A stretch of 64,000 nt of DNA. Source: Syngnathus acus. Lineage: Eukaryota > Chordata > Actinopteri > Syngnathiformes > Syngnathidae. The notes below the pieces were generated by a model. The model did no database searches. It was not told where the DNA came from and worked only from the letters and a program-made list of their open reading frames with translations. Of the stretch, positions 35,339 through 47,225 are shown piece after piece (positions within the stretch are counted from its first letter, which is position 1; the number at the start of each line of letters is the position of its first letter). The position numbers and the translations under genes are program-made. The DNA lies in contig NC_051104.1 in the NCBI RefSeq assembly GCF_901709675.1, forward strand, positions 2,957,501 through 3,021,500, written 5' to 3'.

Positions 35339-35520
35339 CCCCCTGTAGTTGTCCCAGGTGCCTTATTGAAATCCCCAAATACTAGCCACTGATACAATAC
35401 ACTACTATTTGCATATAACGTGTTCAGAAACATATTCACAAAGCAATTAAAAGAAAATAATTAACATGGGGAGTGTGTATGAATTCATTCAAATGTCCCA
35501 AAAACCACCATGGGCCCCAC
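35339..35520. other. Short spacer
   Basis: AT-rich sequence between the 81-bp repeats and the ATTAT array. Nothing recognisable. Confidence 0.4.
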
Positions 35521-35604
35521 ATTATATTGTATTATATTATATTATATTATATTATATTATATTATATTATATTATATTATATTATTATAGTATATTATAT
35601 TATA
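35521..35604 (+). repeat. ATTAT pentanucleotide array
   Basis: About 84 bp of near-perfect ATTAT units with slight decay at the right end. The regularity suggests recent length change. Confidence 0.95.
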
Positions 35605-38600
35605 ATTTTTTTGAGACAAGCACAAACCAAATGACTTCTCTTCATTTTGTGACAGTATAATAGTAAAATTTGTCCAAAGTTAAAGCATGCTTGATTTGGA
35701 AAGTCAACATGCATTGTTTCGAAACTCTTTTGTTGAGATGTCGTTGAAAAACCTGTAGATAGTGAAATAAATCCATTGTTTTTTTTCCCCCCGGTTTGCG
35801 GCCCCAAAAACAGATGCCGACATTTGTCATTTCGTTATTACGTCCAATTTGTTGTTGTCAGATGAAGAGAAAAAGCAGCGAGTTTCTTTTTGGCGTCAAT
35901 CATACATCATCTTTGAAATGTTATTAAGCGCGACATATCGATTCCAGCTCATTCCGCAAACAACATTGTCTCTTTCGCTTTGCACCATCATGACTCATTG
36001 TCACGTTTGACAAGCGTGCCAGCGGCAGGTCGAAAAAGTCTGCCTTTGTCTTGGTGGCGATGTTTTTCTTGCACGAGTACCCAGACAACACCAATACGAG
36101 TCTTGACACCCTTTTTGATTTTTTTAATCCAAATTTATAACAAGCATACACCATTCTGGACTAAATTTGGAACAAGTCTATATATGGCTTGATTTATGCT
36201 TCAAGTGACACAATTGTAACTCATCTATTCATGTTTTTAATTATTGTTTTGCATTTTCATCTGCAAGCCGTACCCACGGCAAGTATTATTGAGTCTGCTT
36301 TCGAGTTTGAGGGCCTTGTTTACACCACATGACGTGTAACCGTCAGTTTCTACGTGAGACGTCCCTCAGCTGGACTTTGGTGTCCTCGGCCAGGCTAATG
36401 AGAGCTGAACTGAGCTGAGAGGAGGATTCCGACTGAAAGGCAGCCGGCGGCAGACAGCCGAGAGGCTTATTTGTGGCTCGTCTCCCGGCTGAATCGCTCC
36501 GAACTTCACAGATGGCGTCCTCCTAGCGCAAAGTAAACATCAGCGGCGCGCTGGCGCATTGACCCCCGCCTGTGCTTTACAGCGCAGACCGCATTTGTTT
36601 ACATTAGGAGCGGAAGCCGCGTCGTACCGCATTCTAATGAAGAGCTCTGACGATTTGTCCTCATCACATTCATTCACGTTCACTGACACTTTATCTCACG
36701 CGTGCAGTCTATTGGACAGCAACGGAAATGTTATTGGAATGGAATAGTTCCTTCAAACCATTTGCATCTCATTTGCTGAACTTTATTGCTACATGTAATC
36801 GGATGATAATGTCTTTGAAGGAGCCGCGTGTGGTTAATTGCAGGAGGTTATTTTGGAATGTCTCTTTTCCAAGTTAGCTAAAAACAATTGTATGTTTTTT
36901 TTTTGCCGTCATGGATCCATAGAGCAACCTTTGGTTCATTTGTATTCTTGCACCGCCAAACGCTAAATAACTCGGGTGCACTAGTCTGATTTACAAACTA
37001 ATGTCAATCAAACATTCCGGTCTGCCATTTACAGCCAGTCCAGCAATGTTTTATTCATGCCGCTTTCAGAATGTTCCATTTCTCGAGCCTGGCGGAAGAT
37101 AGTCGAGGCACACTTGCAGAAATGGCTGCCGCAAATCAGCTGTTTATTCAATGTCGTTGGGGCTTCTGCTGAATAAAATAAGCTCATTTTCAGGAAAATG
37201 TCATCTTGGGGAAAATTTCTGTTTCATTTTATTCGACTGCAATGTTATGGTTACCATTGTTACCAAATCAAGCTGGGATGCTCAGTGATAAAATAGTGTG
37301 AGGTCAAAACAAGAGGGAAATGCTTGGCAACTGTTGTGGCAAACACAACAAAAGAATTTCTGCACTTTACTCACCAAAAGAGTGATTTACAGTCAGCAAA
37401 GATCTAACAGAGTTTAAAAGGCAGCACCGTGCTTTACTCCGTTAGCATCTAAATGCATCTTTTTATGACTCTCGGTCCCGATTAGAGTTTGGGAATGTGT
37501 GACTAAGGGCGTCTTCTCGCTTCATTTTCGGCCCCATTTACTTTCAATTGTGCTCGGCGAATGCCGGCGTCCCCGCTGCGACCAAAGTTTGAAGAAGTCA
37601 TCCATCGCACTTGACAATTAGACCCACTGAGACAAGGGCGGAGAAAGATCAGTTTAAATAAACATGACAAACGCTGCCCGCATTCATTGATTTTATTTAG
37701 AGCTAGCTTGTTAACAAAAATGTTTCGCAACGGATGCTAGGTTTTAGCCAGCTAAGCTAACACAGCTTTTTCACGGCTCAAGTAATATTTATGTCACTTG
37801 TATACGCTCTGTCAGGTTGACAAGGAATATTGCACATTGTGTCAAGAAACCACAAAAAAGAAGTGGAAGGCAGCCGTGTGATGCTTATAAACGCGACCAA
37901 GGTCATTAGCGTCATTAGCATCAGGACACGTCTGCGGCAAACTAACAGTGTGAGTGACAAGCAGCTGGCGTGCGTCTCGAGTCAAGACTCTTCCATATTT
38001 AAAATCGCATTAAAGTGGTAATGAAGTGCTCGCCGATGACTGATTGATCGTCAAATTGAGAGATTATTATTCACTTTGCCTGCTTACGTTAACACAATCG
38101 CCTCGGCGAACGCCCCGTTGCTGCAGCTTTGTTTTCCTTTTTGCTTTAAATTAAAACGTCTCCCAAAAGGAATTAGCTGAAAATAGACACGGACCGCTCA
38201 TTTGCATAATCTAATACTTTGTTTATGAGCTGGCGCGGCCTGTAATTTGAATAAGAATGAGTCCGACCGAGCTTCAGTTTATGTGACGGCGTGGACATTT
38301 TTCACCTGCTTCACCTATGAGCACTTGTTGACTTTGCACACATGGAAATATAAATTCATCAAGTACATGAGAAGATATTATCGCATCTTATGATGAATAA
38401 TGCAGCTGTGCCGGAGTTATCAAACTATTTGTTTGAATTGGGTGACAAATTTCATTAGCCTCTATTCAGCCATGCACGTCATGTGAGCTGTTATTATGAA
38501 ATGAAAAGATTTGGTCCGTCGACCGCATACTGTATATGTCTTTGAATTCACTAATTTCCCATTGAGCATTCCTCAACGCACTTTGCCGTGTATGACGACA

Positions 38601-39018
38601 GCAGAACAGACGCTACAGTCAACAAGTTATTTTGTGACCTTTCCTTGAAAACAGCAAATGAAAGGACAAGCAGGATCATTAAAGCAGTAGAGGTGATAGA
38701 CGGACATCTGCTTCACAGAAAGGTTGCATCGAACGGACTTTCTTGTGTCGATATAATCAAAAGATCACAGATGAACAATTTTTAAAAAAAAACTGCTAAA
38801 GCGCTGAATACAACCTTTTAAAGGCTTCATCGCTTTGAGGACAAAATCGGTATTCGTCTTGACAATCTCTATGTCAACAATCAATATAAAACCTACAAAT
38901 CCGCCCGGTTATTTTGCCAGTTTTTGGTAAAGATAGAACTGGAAGAGCTCTGACAAATTTCCTCAAGGCTCAATCTCTTTCAGGCATGAAAGGCGAGCTC
39001 CCTAAAAACAAGGCATAA
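35605..39018. other. Gene-free stretch without transposons
   Basis: Over 3.4 kb with no transposon end, SINE or microsatellite of note, which itself is unusual for this window. Open frames stay below 80 codons. Smooth repeat-free blocks at 36330-36760 and 37880-38330 contain ATTA cores and could be regulatory. No gene is supported. Confidence 0.45.
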
Positions 39019-39510
39019 CCTTTGTTTGCTGCTGCGATTGTTTCTTTCCTTTGGGCCGGCAAGTCGTGATCCTGCCCTGAAATATTCATGTCAGCCCAAG
39101 CCTGCTGTCGTCTGTTGTTTTTGCTCACCTTCTCGGGGGCTTGCTGTCTCCATTTACAGAATAGATTTCTTCCAAAGACATATTGTTCCGAGGCTAAATC
39201 TGGCACATTGCTTCCCTCCTGTAGTTATAAGTTGTAATATCACCAGTCACCACTAGATGGCAGATATGGCTTAGTCACATTTAAACTGGGTCTTCTCCAA
39301 GAGTAGGCTTAATGACTAAAAAAAATCAGGACACACTGGTCCAATTCTACGATAAACACCAAAACAATCAAAGCACCACCTTTTGTTTTGCTTCTGCAAT
39401 TCGTTTACGGTCCGACTGGGCCGGCAAGCCGTGAACACTCCATGAAATATTCATGTGTGTTGCCGTCTTATTTTGTTCACCCTCTCGGAGGTCGGTTGTC
39501 CCACTTACGG
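39019..39510 (+). repeat. Diverged tandem duplicate of a ~135-bp block
   Basis: Blocks at 39019-39159 and 39379-39510 share in the same order GGGCCGGCAAG (39053, 39419), TGAAATATTCATGT (39078, 39444), GCTCACC or GTTCACC, then TTCTCGG or CTCTCGG and a final TTTAC or CTTAC. The spacing between the shared motifs is almost the same in both (offset about 366). Conservation of short motifs in a diverged background looks more like a duplicated regulatory element than a transposon. Both copies also give similar minus-strand open frames (a shared MNIS and LPAQ), which I take as a by-product. Confidence 0.7.
39250..39263 (+). promoter_or_regulatory. CTCF-type motif
   Basis: CCACTAGATGGCAG agrees closely with the vertebrate CTCF core, a sequence of the type CCAC(C/T)AG(G/A)(G/T)GGC(A/G)(G/C). 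It sits between the two duplicated blocks at 39.0 and 39.4 kb. CTCF sites of this strength mark loop anchors in vertebrate deserts. Occupancy cannot be judged from sequence. Confidence 0.55.
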
Positions 39511-40676
39511 CGCCGCGTCGGTCTCTGGGGCCGCGTTGGAAAGGGAGCCCGGGCTCCGAACAAGCGCCGGGTGCGAGATAACACGGCGACAATGCAAAGC
39601 CAAGCCCGGCAGGACCAAACAAGACTGCTTACATGCAAAGATGTTCATCCAAATCCCGCTAATCTATTACGGTCTGGAAAATATTTTCATCTTCGTCGAA
39701 TTCACAGAGGAGAGCATCAACTCATTTTTCTGTCTTCCTCCCTTGTGCATGTGCAGTTGAAAATTGCATCTTTCCATTCATGTCGTTCACACTCCTAATT
39801 GAACTTGAGAAAACGCCCAACGACACCAAAGCGTGACCTGCATAAAAAGTGCATCAAAAAATTAAAAAGGAAAACGTGTCAAAATCCAAGTCGTCGAGAC
39901 CACTTTGTATTATCACATGGTTCGCTCCGCGAACCCAAACTCATATCGATGCCTTCTCCCGGTGGATAAACATAAGCAGATTGCGCATAAATAGCAAAAC
40001 ACTCTGGTTCGTGTGTGCGGCGACAATCAAGCGCTCGTCGCTCCCCGACTTGGCGAGCGCTCCGAGGTCAAGTGGGGGATGATGAGCGTCAGCGTTGCAG
40101 GTGCTGCTGCCGCTCCGGCACCCGCAGCAGGCGGTCTCATCAGCTTGTTGAGGCCGACTGTTGCTCGTAGCAAGTCGTGCGGAAAAGTGGCGGGGAGCAC
40201 TCGGGGTTGCCCGCGCTTGATTAATAAGGACACCGAGAGGCAAATATGTGCACACAGCGGCCGGGTAATGAGCCACAAATGTGATTAGGTCTTTACGCCG
40301 CACCTGCTTCCAATTGAGCGTGCAAAGGCGCAGAGTGCGACCTCTGCCCCCCAAGTGGTTGTTACGTGCAAGTGCAGGTGTGCAACTCTTGATTGCCTGC
40401 TTGTTTCTTTTATCAATAAGGCCTTCCCAAACAAACTTTGGAACCGGCATAGATGTGCAACACCCCAGAAAAAACGAATACAGCACTAAAATGAATGCTC
40501 AATGGGTTTTAAGTCTGAATATGGACTTACCTGCCGATGGAGGCTGCTTCTGATGTAACCGGACAACATCAACAGCTTCTACAGGTATATCTGGAAAAGC
40601 CACAAAAAAAAATCACATTATTTGTTTAGCAACGCCACATTAGTAAGCAAAAATATCGGAAACCAACGACCTGAGG
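39511..40676. other. Gene-free stretch, GC-richer
   Basis: The patch 40000-40330 is relatively rich in GC and CpG, and gives open frames on both strands (up to 181 codons on the minus strand, 39941-40486) without any domain. It could be a small CpG-rich regulatory element. No exon signal can be supported. Confidence 0.4.
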
Positions 40677-41370
40677 TACCGTATTTTCCGGACTATAAGG
40701 CGCACCTTTAATGAATGGCCCATTTTTAAATTTTGTCCATATATAAGGCGCACCGGACTATAAGGCGCACCATTAATGCAATCACAATATAATAACTTGA
40801 AATAGTGAAAACAATAACAATATATCAATAATGTTAATATCTCACAACACACAAAATAAACACAGCTTACTTTAATAAGTACAAAACAAAACAGTCAGAT
40901 AGATCAGTAAACTTTAAAAGTTAAAGTTAAAGATTAAAATAATAACAAATTAACAATTTTATGAAAGTTGAATGATTTTTTTATTAGATGTATTAAGTTT
41001 GTTTTATTGTTGTTATTGTTGTATGAATAAGAAGGGTGATATTGGTGTTTGTGACTGCAGTAAACAGGCCAGGTTGCATCATGTCAGATTTTTAGTCCAA
41101 ATCAAATCATTCTCCATTTTATCTTTTTTATTTCAACTTCAGACGCAACAAATTATTTTATAATCACAAAATAATGATCCATAGTCTTTTTGATTCATGA
41201 TTCATAGTCTTCAGCAGGCCACTTATGATTGATTTTATGACACAATGCTTCGGGCCAGTTTAAATTTAGACGCATTTGGCCCGCGGGCCGGAATTTGGTC
41301 CATATGTAAGGCACACCAGACTATAAGGCGCACTGTCGGCTTTTGAGAAAATTTGAGGTTTTTAGGTGCA
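40677..41370 (+). mobile_element. GCGCACC-family MITE, copy 4, right end missing
   Basis: The left end is intact: TA then CCGTATTTTCCGGACTATAA. Inner cassettes follow, then two AT-rich modules: one shared with the 23.4-kb copy (AACAATAACAATATATCAAT) and one shared with the copies at 55.7, 57.7 and 61.0 kb (CATGTCAGATTTT, TTCTCCATTTTATC, GATTCATAGTCTTC). It reaches GAGGTTTTTAGGTGCA near 41370, just where the right inverted repeat should start, then departs into unrelated sequence. It is the longest copy, and holds modules that shorter copies lack. Confidence 0.85.
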
Positions 41371-43192
41371 TTTCTCTTTTTAGGTTCAGGCTGAGGTTCA
41401 TTTATTTATATGAGCTTGTATCAATTGATGTGTATTTATTCAACTTGTACTAGAAGAATCCTGTTGACAAGGCTAAGTCTAGCAGATGCTAGTTGTGCAT
41501 GAGCATCTTCGCTGCCCTTTAGATAAACTCCTTATGAAAAGTTAAGTTTTAAATATTGCATGGGCAGGATGTAACCTCTTCACACAAAGTTGGCCGTTCA
41601 AAGTGCAGCGCTTGCAGTCCGCCCGGCAGCGACTCACTTAGCCATGCGCCGCGTGTTCGTGCTACTAATCCCGAGCATGTACATAATAGATTGAATGAAC
41701 TTGATTGACTCCTCCTCCAGATGCGAGGGTTCCCGTCGCTTTTATGACTGTGGTGACTCCTCCTCGCTGTAAATCAGGTGTTTGCTCAGAGCGGAGAAGA
41801 CGATATAGCACTGAAAGACGCTAATGTCACTTATATGAGTGTACATAAAAAATGCTTGAATGTGAATGTTTTGCGGCGTGGCAATTGCAACAGGGAATGT
41901 AACTCATTTCCGTTTAATGATGAGGCCTTGTGCGCCGGGAACGACTCCAACGCTAACGTTCTAAATCAGAAACGTTAGTTTAACTTTGTACGTGACATTT
42001 ATAGACACCATGGAATCGAGTGCCTGACACAAATATTGTTCGATGTAACACTATTCACATTTGATTCTAAAAAAAAAATTTGTTTTTTGTTCTTTTAGCG
42101 GTTTAACTCTGGACAGGAGGTTTAGCGTCGCGATCAAGACAACGGTTTGCCTGATCTCGTGCCGCACGACTTTGTCCTCCTGCCGTCTCACCCCGGAGCT
42201 TCCCACCTTCAATCGGCAGCTATCGTGGCTGGCGATCGTGGATAAAGGCAACATTTGATTCATTATCTTCAGTTCCCCGGGGCCCAAATGGATACTTGTC
42301 AGAGTTGGCTATGTAATGGGAAGACAGTCAAGGTTACCGCCAACGAGGAAGACAAGGAGAGAGATTAAAGCGGCCGTTTAATTTGCGGATGATCAAACTT
42401 GCAAACACAGTGAAGGGAGGAACATCCAGAGACTCTGCGAACTAATCCTCACCAAGGCCATTTATTGACCCGAAATCTTCCCGGGAGTTTTGTTTTTTAT
42501 TCAATCAGGGGAAGACGCTACTTTCACGTTCTCGGTGTCCTCGTCACCATCCGGCCAGTCACCGTGAACAAACGCCCCGCCATTACCGCTCTTTTCCTCT
42601 GAGATAGAATTTCCTGAAAGCGGCTCACTTTCTACGGGACTTCTTATTCTTTTTATGTCCTTAATCAAAATTCCCGTCCAAAAGCACTCCTCGGATCCAG
42701 TTACAGTCCCTCAATAGACGAAGAAGATCCATTTTCTAGTTCAAGGGAATTCAAATCAGAGGATCAGTGGGGGAGCCTTTGAACGGAAACGCTGACATGA
42801 TCATTAAATGGCCGACAGTAATAGAGTACAGTAGTGATACTTTTGTTCACCTATTGGAAGCAGAATAGATTAGAGCAGCCTTTGACTCAACATGCTCCGC
42901 TTGCAAGTTCTGCTATTTAAAAGCTTGTCATGGTGCAGTTTCTGGACACTCTTGATGGAATATTCATGCCATGAATACTTAACGCGCCTCTTAACCCCTT
43001 ACGCAGCAAACGGCTTCAACAGTCTCTGAGAGAGCTTTTGTGCTGCCTGCTCTCGTCTATTAATACTAAGTTATAGTTTTCACTTTTTTTTTTGCATTAT
43101 CTGATGCGGTGATTAAAATAAAATCGAAGAATTTACTCCCACTGACTCAAAGATAATGTAATGTCAATATAGTGTCAAATGATCAGTTGATC
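41371..43192. other. Gene-free stretch
   Basis: No gene or transposon supported. Smooth repeat-free DNA at 41590-42000 and 42270-42680 may be regulatory. The remaining sequence is AT-rich. Confidence 0.45.
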
Positions 43193-43962
43193 GACGGTGT
43201 TTTCCGAAGTACAAGTCACACCAGAGTATAAGTCGCACCAGCCATAAAAATGCACAATAAAGGGGAAAATATATATATAAGTCGCACCTGAGTATAAGTC
43301 GCATTTTTAGGGGAAATTTCTTTGACAAAATCCAACACTAACAACAGACATTAATAGGCAACAGGCTGAACGGTACGGTATGCTAACGTTACATAAACAC
43401 ATAGATCACCAAATGATTCCCGAGCGCGGCACCGCTGCTGCTCACTGCTCCCCTCTCCCCCAGGGGATGGATCAAAATCACATGGGGATGGGTTAAATGC
43501 AGAGGACAAATTTCACCACACCCAGATGTGTGTGTGACGATCATTGGGACTTTAACTTTAACTTTAAAAGAGGAACTGACAACGTAACATATTAAGAGTT
43601 ATTCAAATAACTATAACATAAATAAGTTTATCGAACCATCTATGTCACTCCAAATCATTAAATCCATCGAAATCTTCGTCCTCTGTTTCACTTATAAACA
43701 ACTCCGCTGACTCCGGAAGTAAATGTTTCCCTGACGTCAGACTCGTCGTCAGTTGCAGTTCCAATTATTCCACAGGCCTAGGCGCTCTTATGTGGTTTAG
43801 TGTGAAAAATAACATGTGAAGTGATATACCAGTAAGTAAGCAATATGTTAATGATCAAGAAATAATGTGTTAATAATTTAACATATGTCGCTCCTGAGTA
43901 TAAGTCGCACCCTCACGCAAACTATGAAAAAAACTGCGACTTATCGTCCGAAAAATACGGTA
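43193..43962 (-). mobile_element. GTCGCACC-family MITE with SINE insertion
   Basis: The right end is intact: CTTATCGTCCGAAAAATACGG then TA. The left end is decayed (CGGTGTTTTCCGAAGTACAA). Inside, AGTATAAGTCGCACC recurs near both ends, with TTTGACAAAATCCAACAC and CATCTATGTCACTCCAAATC modules shared with the copy at 61889-62505. Relative to that copy it carries an extra segment of about 168 bp (43401-43568) that is a SINE-type insertion. No transposase frame is present. Confidence 0.85.
43401..43568 (+). mobile_element. SINE-type tail nested in the MITE
   Basis: The segment runs from AAATGATTCCCGAGCGCGGC through CACTGCTCCCCTCTCCCCC and AATGCAGAGGACAAATTTCA to repeated ACTTTAACTTTAAC at its end. 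This is a common fish retroposon tail ending in a short tandem repeat. The sister element at 61.9 kb goes straight from ACATAAACAC to GAGGAGCTGAGAAC without it, so the insertion boundaries can be set from an empty site in the same window to within a few bases. Confidence 0.75.
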
Positions 43963-46720
43963 ATTCCCGTAACATCTATACTAATGTATCCGAGCCATTT
44001 TTTTTAATCATCTCAGCGAACTAGGCTAAACTTGGTGACTACCAAATGTACAACAACCTGAAGCAGTCAGTTGAGATGCATTTGACAAAACTAGCTTGAC
44101 GCCAATTACTACTTGTAATTTACTCAGGACTTTAGTATTTTATTAAGCTAGCTATGAAACAATACAAAAGAGTGAATTAGCAATAATAGCTACGAGTACA
44201 CCGTTTTATTGATCCTGTGGTAAAATCTAAAACGGCAAGCTCCTAAAATGAGCCGCACCAGACTTTTTATTCACCTTGCCTACGCGAAATGTGCCTCTTG
44301 GGAAAACAAGCCCAGTCAGAAAGAGTTAAGACGCAAATCCCAAAGGCGAACAAAAACAAGTCATTTGAATGTTGATTCAAATATGCATTATTCAACCCGG
44401 GCTGAACAGGCATTTGTGTTTTAATACACGCAAACACCTCAGTAATCTCCTCTACCTTCTCATTATGGAACAGGAGAAGAAGCCGTAGAAATAAGTTTGA
44501 GGAAGCAGCAGCGGTTGCGGCAGAGGCAGCCTTCTTCCCGCCACGGCTTCTTTCTGGGAGCAGATCAGAAATACAATGCAGCAGATGATCGAGTCTTAGT
44601 GTCAATACATCAGCCGAGAAAATTACCTTCCTCTCTGCTCGGCCTACTTTAATCTCTCGGCCTGTATTGAAGGGACCCAACAGTCGCTCCTCTGTCCTAT
44701 TGACGACGTAAAATAGGTTTGCCGGCATGATTGACAACTTTGTCCGAGTGACAAAATGTAATGCGGCACAGGACAAAAACAGATCAGGAATTCTTTGGAC
44801 TCAATCTTGCAGCGCCGATTACATTTTCTGTGCCGCCGTCTCCTTTATTGTATCAGATGGTTCTTTTGAAGTGTACCGGGAGCAGTGTCTTTCCGTGTGT
44901 GTATGTGTGTATACACTGCTGTATGTGTGTTTACGTGGGAAGCTTGAACGTGTACTGAAACGAAAGGAAATAATGAGCCACTCACTCTCATCGTTATTTG
45001 TCAATGTTGAGTATTACATGCGGAATCTTTGAGACCACTAAAAGAGCAAAAGTGCCCGAGACTTTTCTGATGCGAGTTATTTTTTTTTTTAATGTCGTTT
45101 TTCAGTACAGAAATGTGTGCGACCGAATGCACGACGTTCAGAGATGTAAACACGGACGGACACAATTGCGCAACATGGCGGCAAAAATGAAAACGCAAAA
45201 CAGATTATATTGGACTTCTTTTTTGCTACAAAACAGATTGCACGACAAAGGGGATATCAGTATTGTGTTCCTCTGAGCGTGATAAGAAAAGAACATTTTT
45301 CCCCCAGGCAAGCACCGCAAGCACAAGATGTCGTCGGCTCAGAAAGTTCTTTAGCATTCCTCTGTGCTGGAGGAAGATAAATACGAAGCTAATGTTCACT
45401 GCCATGACAACACATGCTACTTGACCATGTGACAAATAATAGTGGTTAATCATAGCCATCCATGTTTCATACCACTTATCCTCATTTCAAGAATTCCCTT
45501 TCAGACAGTTACTGATCCTTGATTGACATCCGGTCAGATGTATAATTTGATATTACACCTGATGATTAATTTAAAAAATCTGAGCTAACACAAAAATAAG
45601 ACAACCGTGTGGGTAAAACGGCACCATGAGGAGAAATTCTACCGAGAACAGATGAATGGAAGCTGTCTTAGAGTCTCATTGATCGGAAACAATGTGTTCA
45701 TCAGCGCTAATGTTGACTAAGATGAGCTCCATTTTCATGATTTATTCTTTTGATGTGTATTTCTAAGCGAAGACCTGAGAAACAAAAGGGAGAAAAAAAA
45801 TGGATTCGCAAAATACAAAATGTTTTTTTTTGTTGACTTTATTCGAGTTATTTTTTGTCATCCACCCTAATTCAAATAGAACAGGTCGAATGGATTCTAT
45901 ATGAGCAAACTGATTTACCGGCTTGTACCCAGACTGAAATAAAGTCGTAGGTCAAATCTTTGGTCACTTTCTACCATTGCCCAAAGTGATGTGCAAAGCC
46001 AGCAGTGGCTTGTTTACCGCGCCTGTTGTGCTGTCATGGCGGTTATTAAAGCGATATGAAGGCACGCTGATGGATGAGAGTGTTTTTCCTCTTCATCTGT
46101 GCCAAGTGCTAACACGCTGACGCCATCCTTGCCCCGCCGCTGCCGTTGCGAACCATTTCCATTAAGTCACGGCTGAACCTTTTTCATGATTATACGCGAC
46201 CTTTACAAAAGGTTAGTTGTAGTGCAGCATCGCCGTTATCATTGTTCTCCCAACTGAGACGAGGCGGTGTCGGCCTCACCGAAGCTACAATATCATCGAG
46301 TGCCGAGAGGGCGAGTCGAGTGAAAACGGGGAACGAGTCCACTCCAAATGTTTATTTGACAGCTATAGTACGCAGTTATCCTTCATATTTTATGAATGAT
46401 GGATTCCAGCAATAGTGTAAAAAGCTCTGCGATGACACGGAAAGACTTGGATACGGTCCACTCCGTGCTTTTTACTTCTTAAGTGTCATTTTGCAGAGGG
46501 AAAGAGTGAGCGAGTGCGCCTCGAGCTTGAAGCGGGCGCAATTTGGGCATTCGCCCCTGAGGGATCAAACTTCTGGGACGGAAGCTTTTTTACGATTCAA
46601 GTTAAGGGGATACTCATCTTAAAAGATAGAATTAGGTTAGAACGGGAAGTGCTCTCGCAGAACCTTCGCCAAGAGAAAAAGGCTGGGAAATGTGGAGTAG
46701 AAAAAAAAGAAAAAAAAGAT
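43963..46720. other. Gene-free stretch
   Basis: No gene supported. A minus-strand frame of 169 codons at 44267-44776 contains Ala/Leu-rich low-complexity sequence and no known motif. A short L2-like scrap lies at 45456-45489. GT-rich DNA is present at 44895-44935. Confidence 0.45.
45456..45489 (+). mobile_element. L2-type LINE scrap
   Basis: CCATCCATGTTTCATACCAC followed by TTATCCTCATTT resembles the widely copied fish L2-like 3' region (CATCCATTTTCTATACCGC then TTATCCTCATT). About 34 bases match before similarity is lost. Confidence 0.5.
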
Positions 46721-46964
46721 TACCGTGTGTGTTGTGTGATATTAATGTTTGAGCAACGTTGAGTTATTGATATATTGTTATTGTTTTCACTATTTCGAGT
46801 GTTACTATATTGTGATTGCATTAACATTTGAGCAATGTTGAGTTATTTATTCTATGCGCTTTATAATCCGGTGCGGCTTATATATGGACAAAGTTTTAAA
46901 ATGGGCCATTCATTGAAGGTGCGCCTTATAATCCGGTGCGCCTTATAGTGCGGAAAATACGGTA
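46721..46964 (-). mobile_element. GCGCACC-family MITE, internally deleted copy
   Basis: The right end is intact: TATAGTGCGGAAAATACGG then TA. The body matches the right part of the 23.4-kb copy (GTGTGATATTAATGTTTGAG, TGTTATTGTTTTCACTATTT, GGTGCGCCTTATAATCCGG). The left side begins TACCGT and then jumps directly into the centre (GTGTGTTGTGTGATATT). That is what remains if a deletion removed everything between the last six bases of the left terminus and the middle. Simple 5' truncation with a chance TACCGT is the alternative. Confidence 0.8.
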
Positions 46965-47225
46965 TTTGAAACCTGAATTTACTAAATATTGGATTAAATG
47001 TTTTGGTTCTGAGGTCGAGGCTTGGATCAAAGGTTTTAGTGCCTGGTTGGGACTTAGAGCAAATATTTTTGCCTTGTTGGGTCTTAGATCAGTTATTTCG
47101 GGTAGCCTTGGACCTAACTTTCGATTTGGTCAAAAATTTGACTTGATGTCTAAATTGTTAGTGAACGCCTTTGCACGTTCCTTGTTTGAAAGTGGAACCA
47201 CAGTTTTGTTTCAAGGTCATTGATG
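46965..47225 (+). repeat. Degenerate GG(C/A)TT-type repeat patch
   Basis: Loose repeats of phrases such as GAGGCTTGGATCAAAGG, CTTGTTGGGTCTTAGATCAG and CTGGTTGGGACTTAGAGC suggest another decayed patch of the minisatellite-like family at 25.5-26.0 kb. Similarity is weaker here than there. Confidence 0.35.

Noticed and set aside
38970-39622. Two minus-strand frames with a shared MNIS...LPAQ pattern as a duplicated coding exon
   Set aside because: The similarity follows the DNA duplication at 39.0/39.4 kb, and the best kept parts are motif-like on the DNA level (GGGCCGGCAAG, TGAAATATTCATGT). A coding reading is not excluded but is weaker.
39941-40486. 181-codon minus-strand frame as a gene
   Set aside because: The region is CpG-rich and open on both strands, and the translation is cysteine- and arginine-rich without any repeated spacing or known fold.
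44267-44776. Minus-strand 169-codon open frame with an Ala-rich segment as a gene
   Set aside because: No domain, low-complexity Ala/Leu stretches, no splice or promoter context, and a length within reach of chance in this window.
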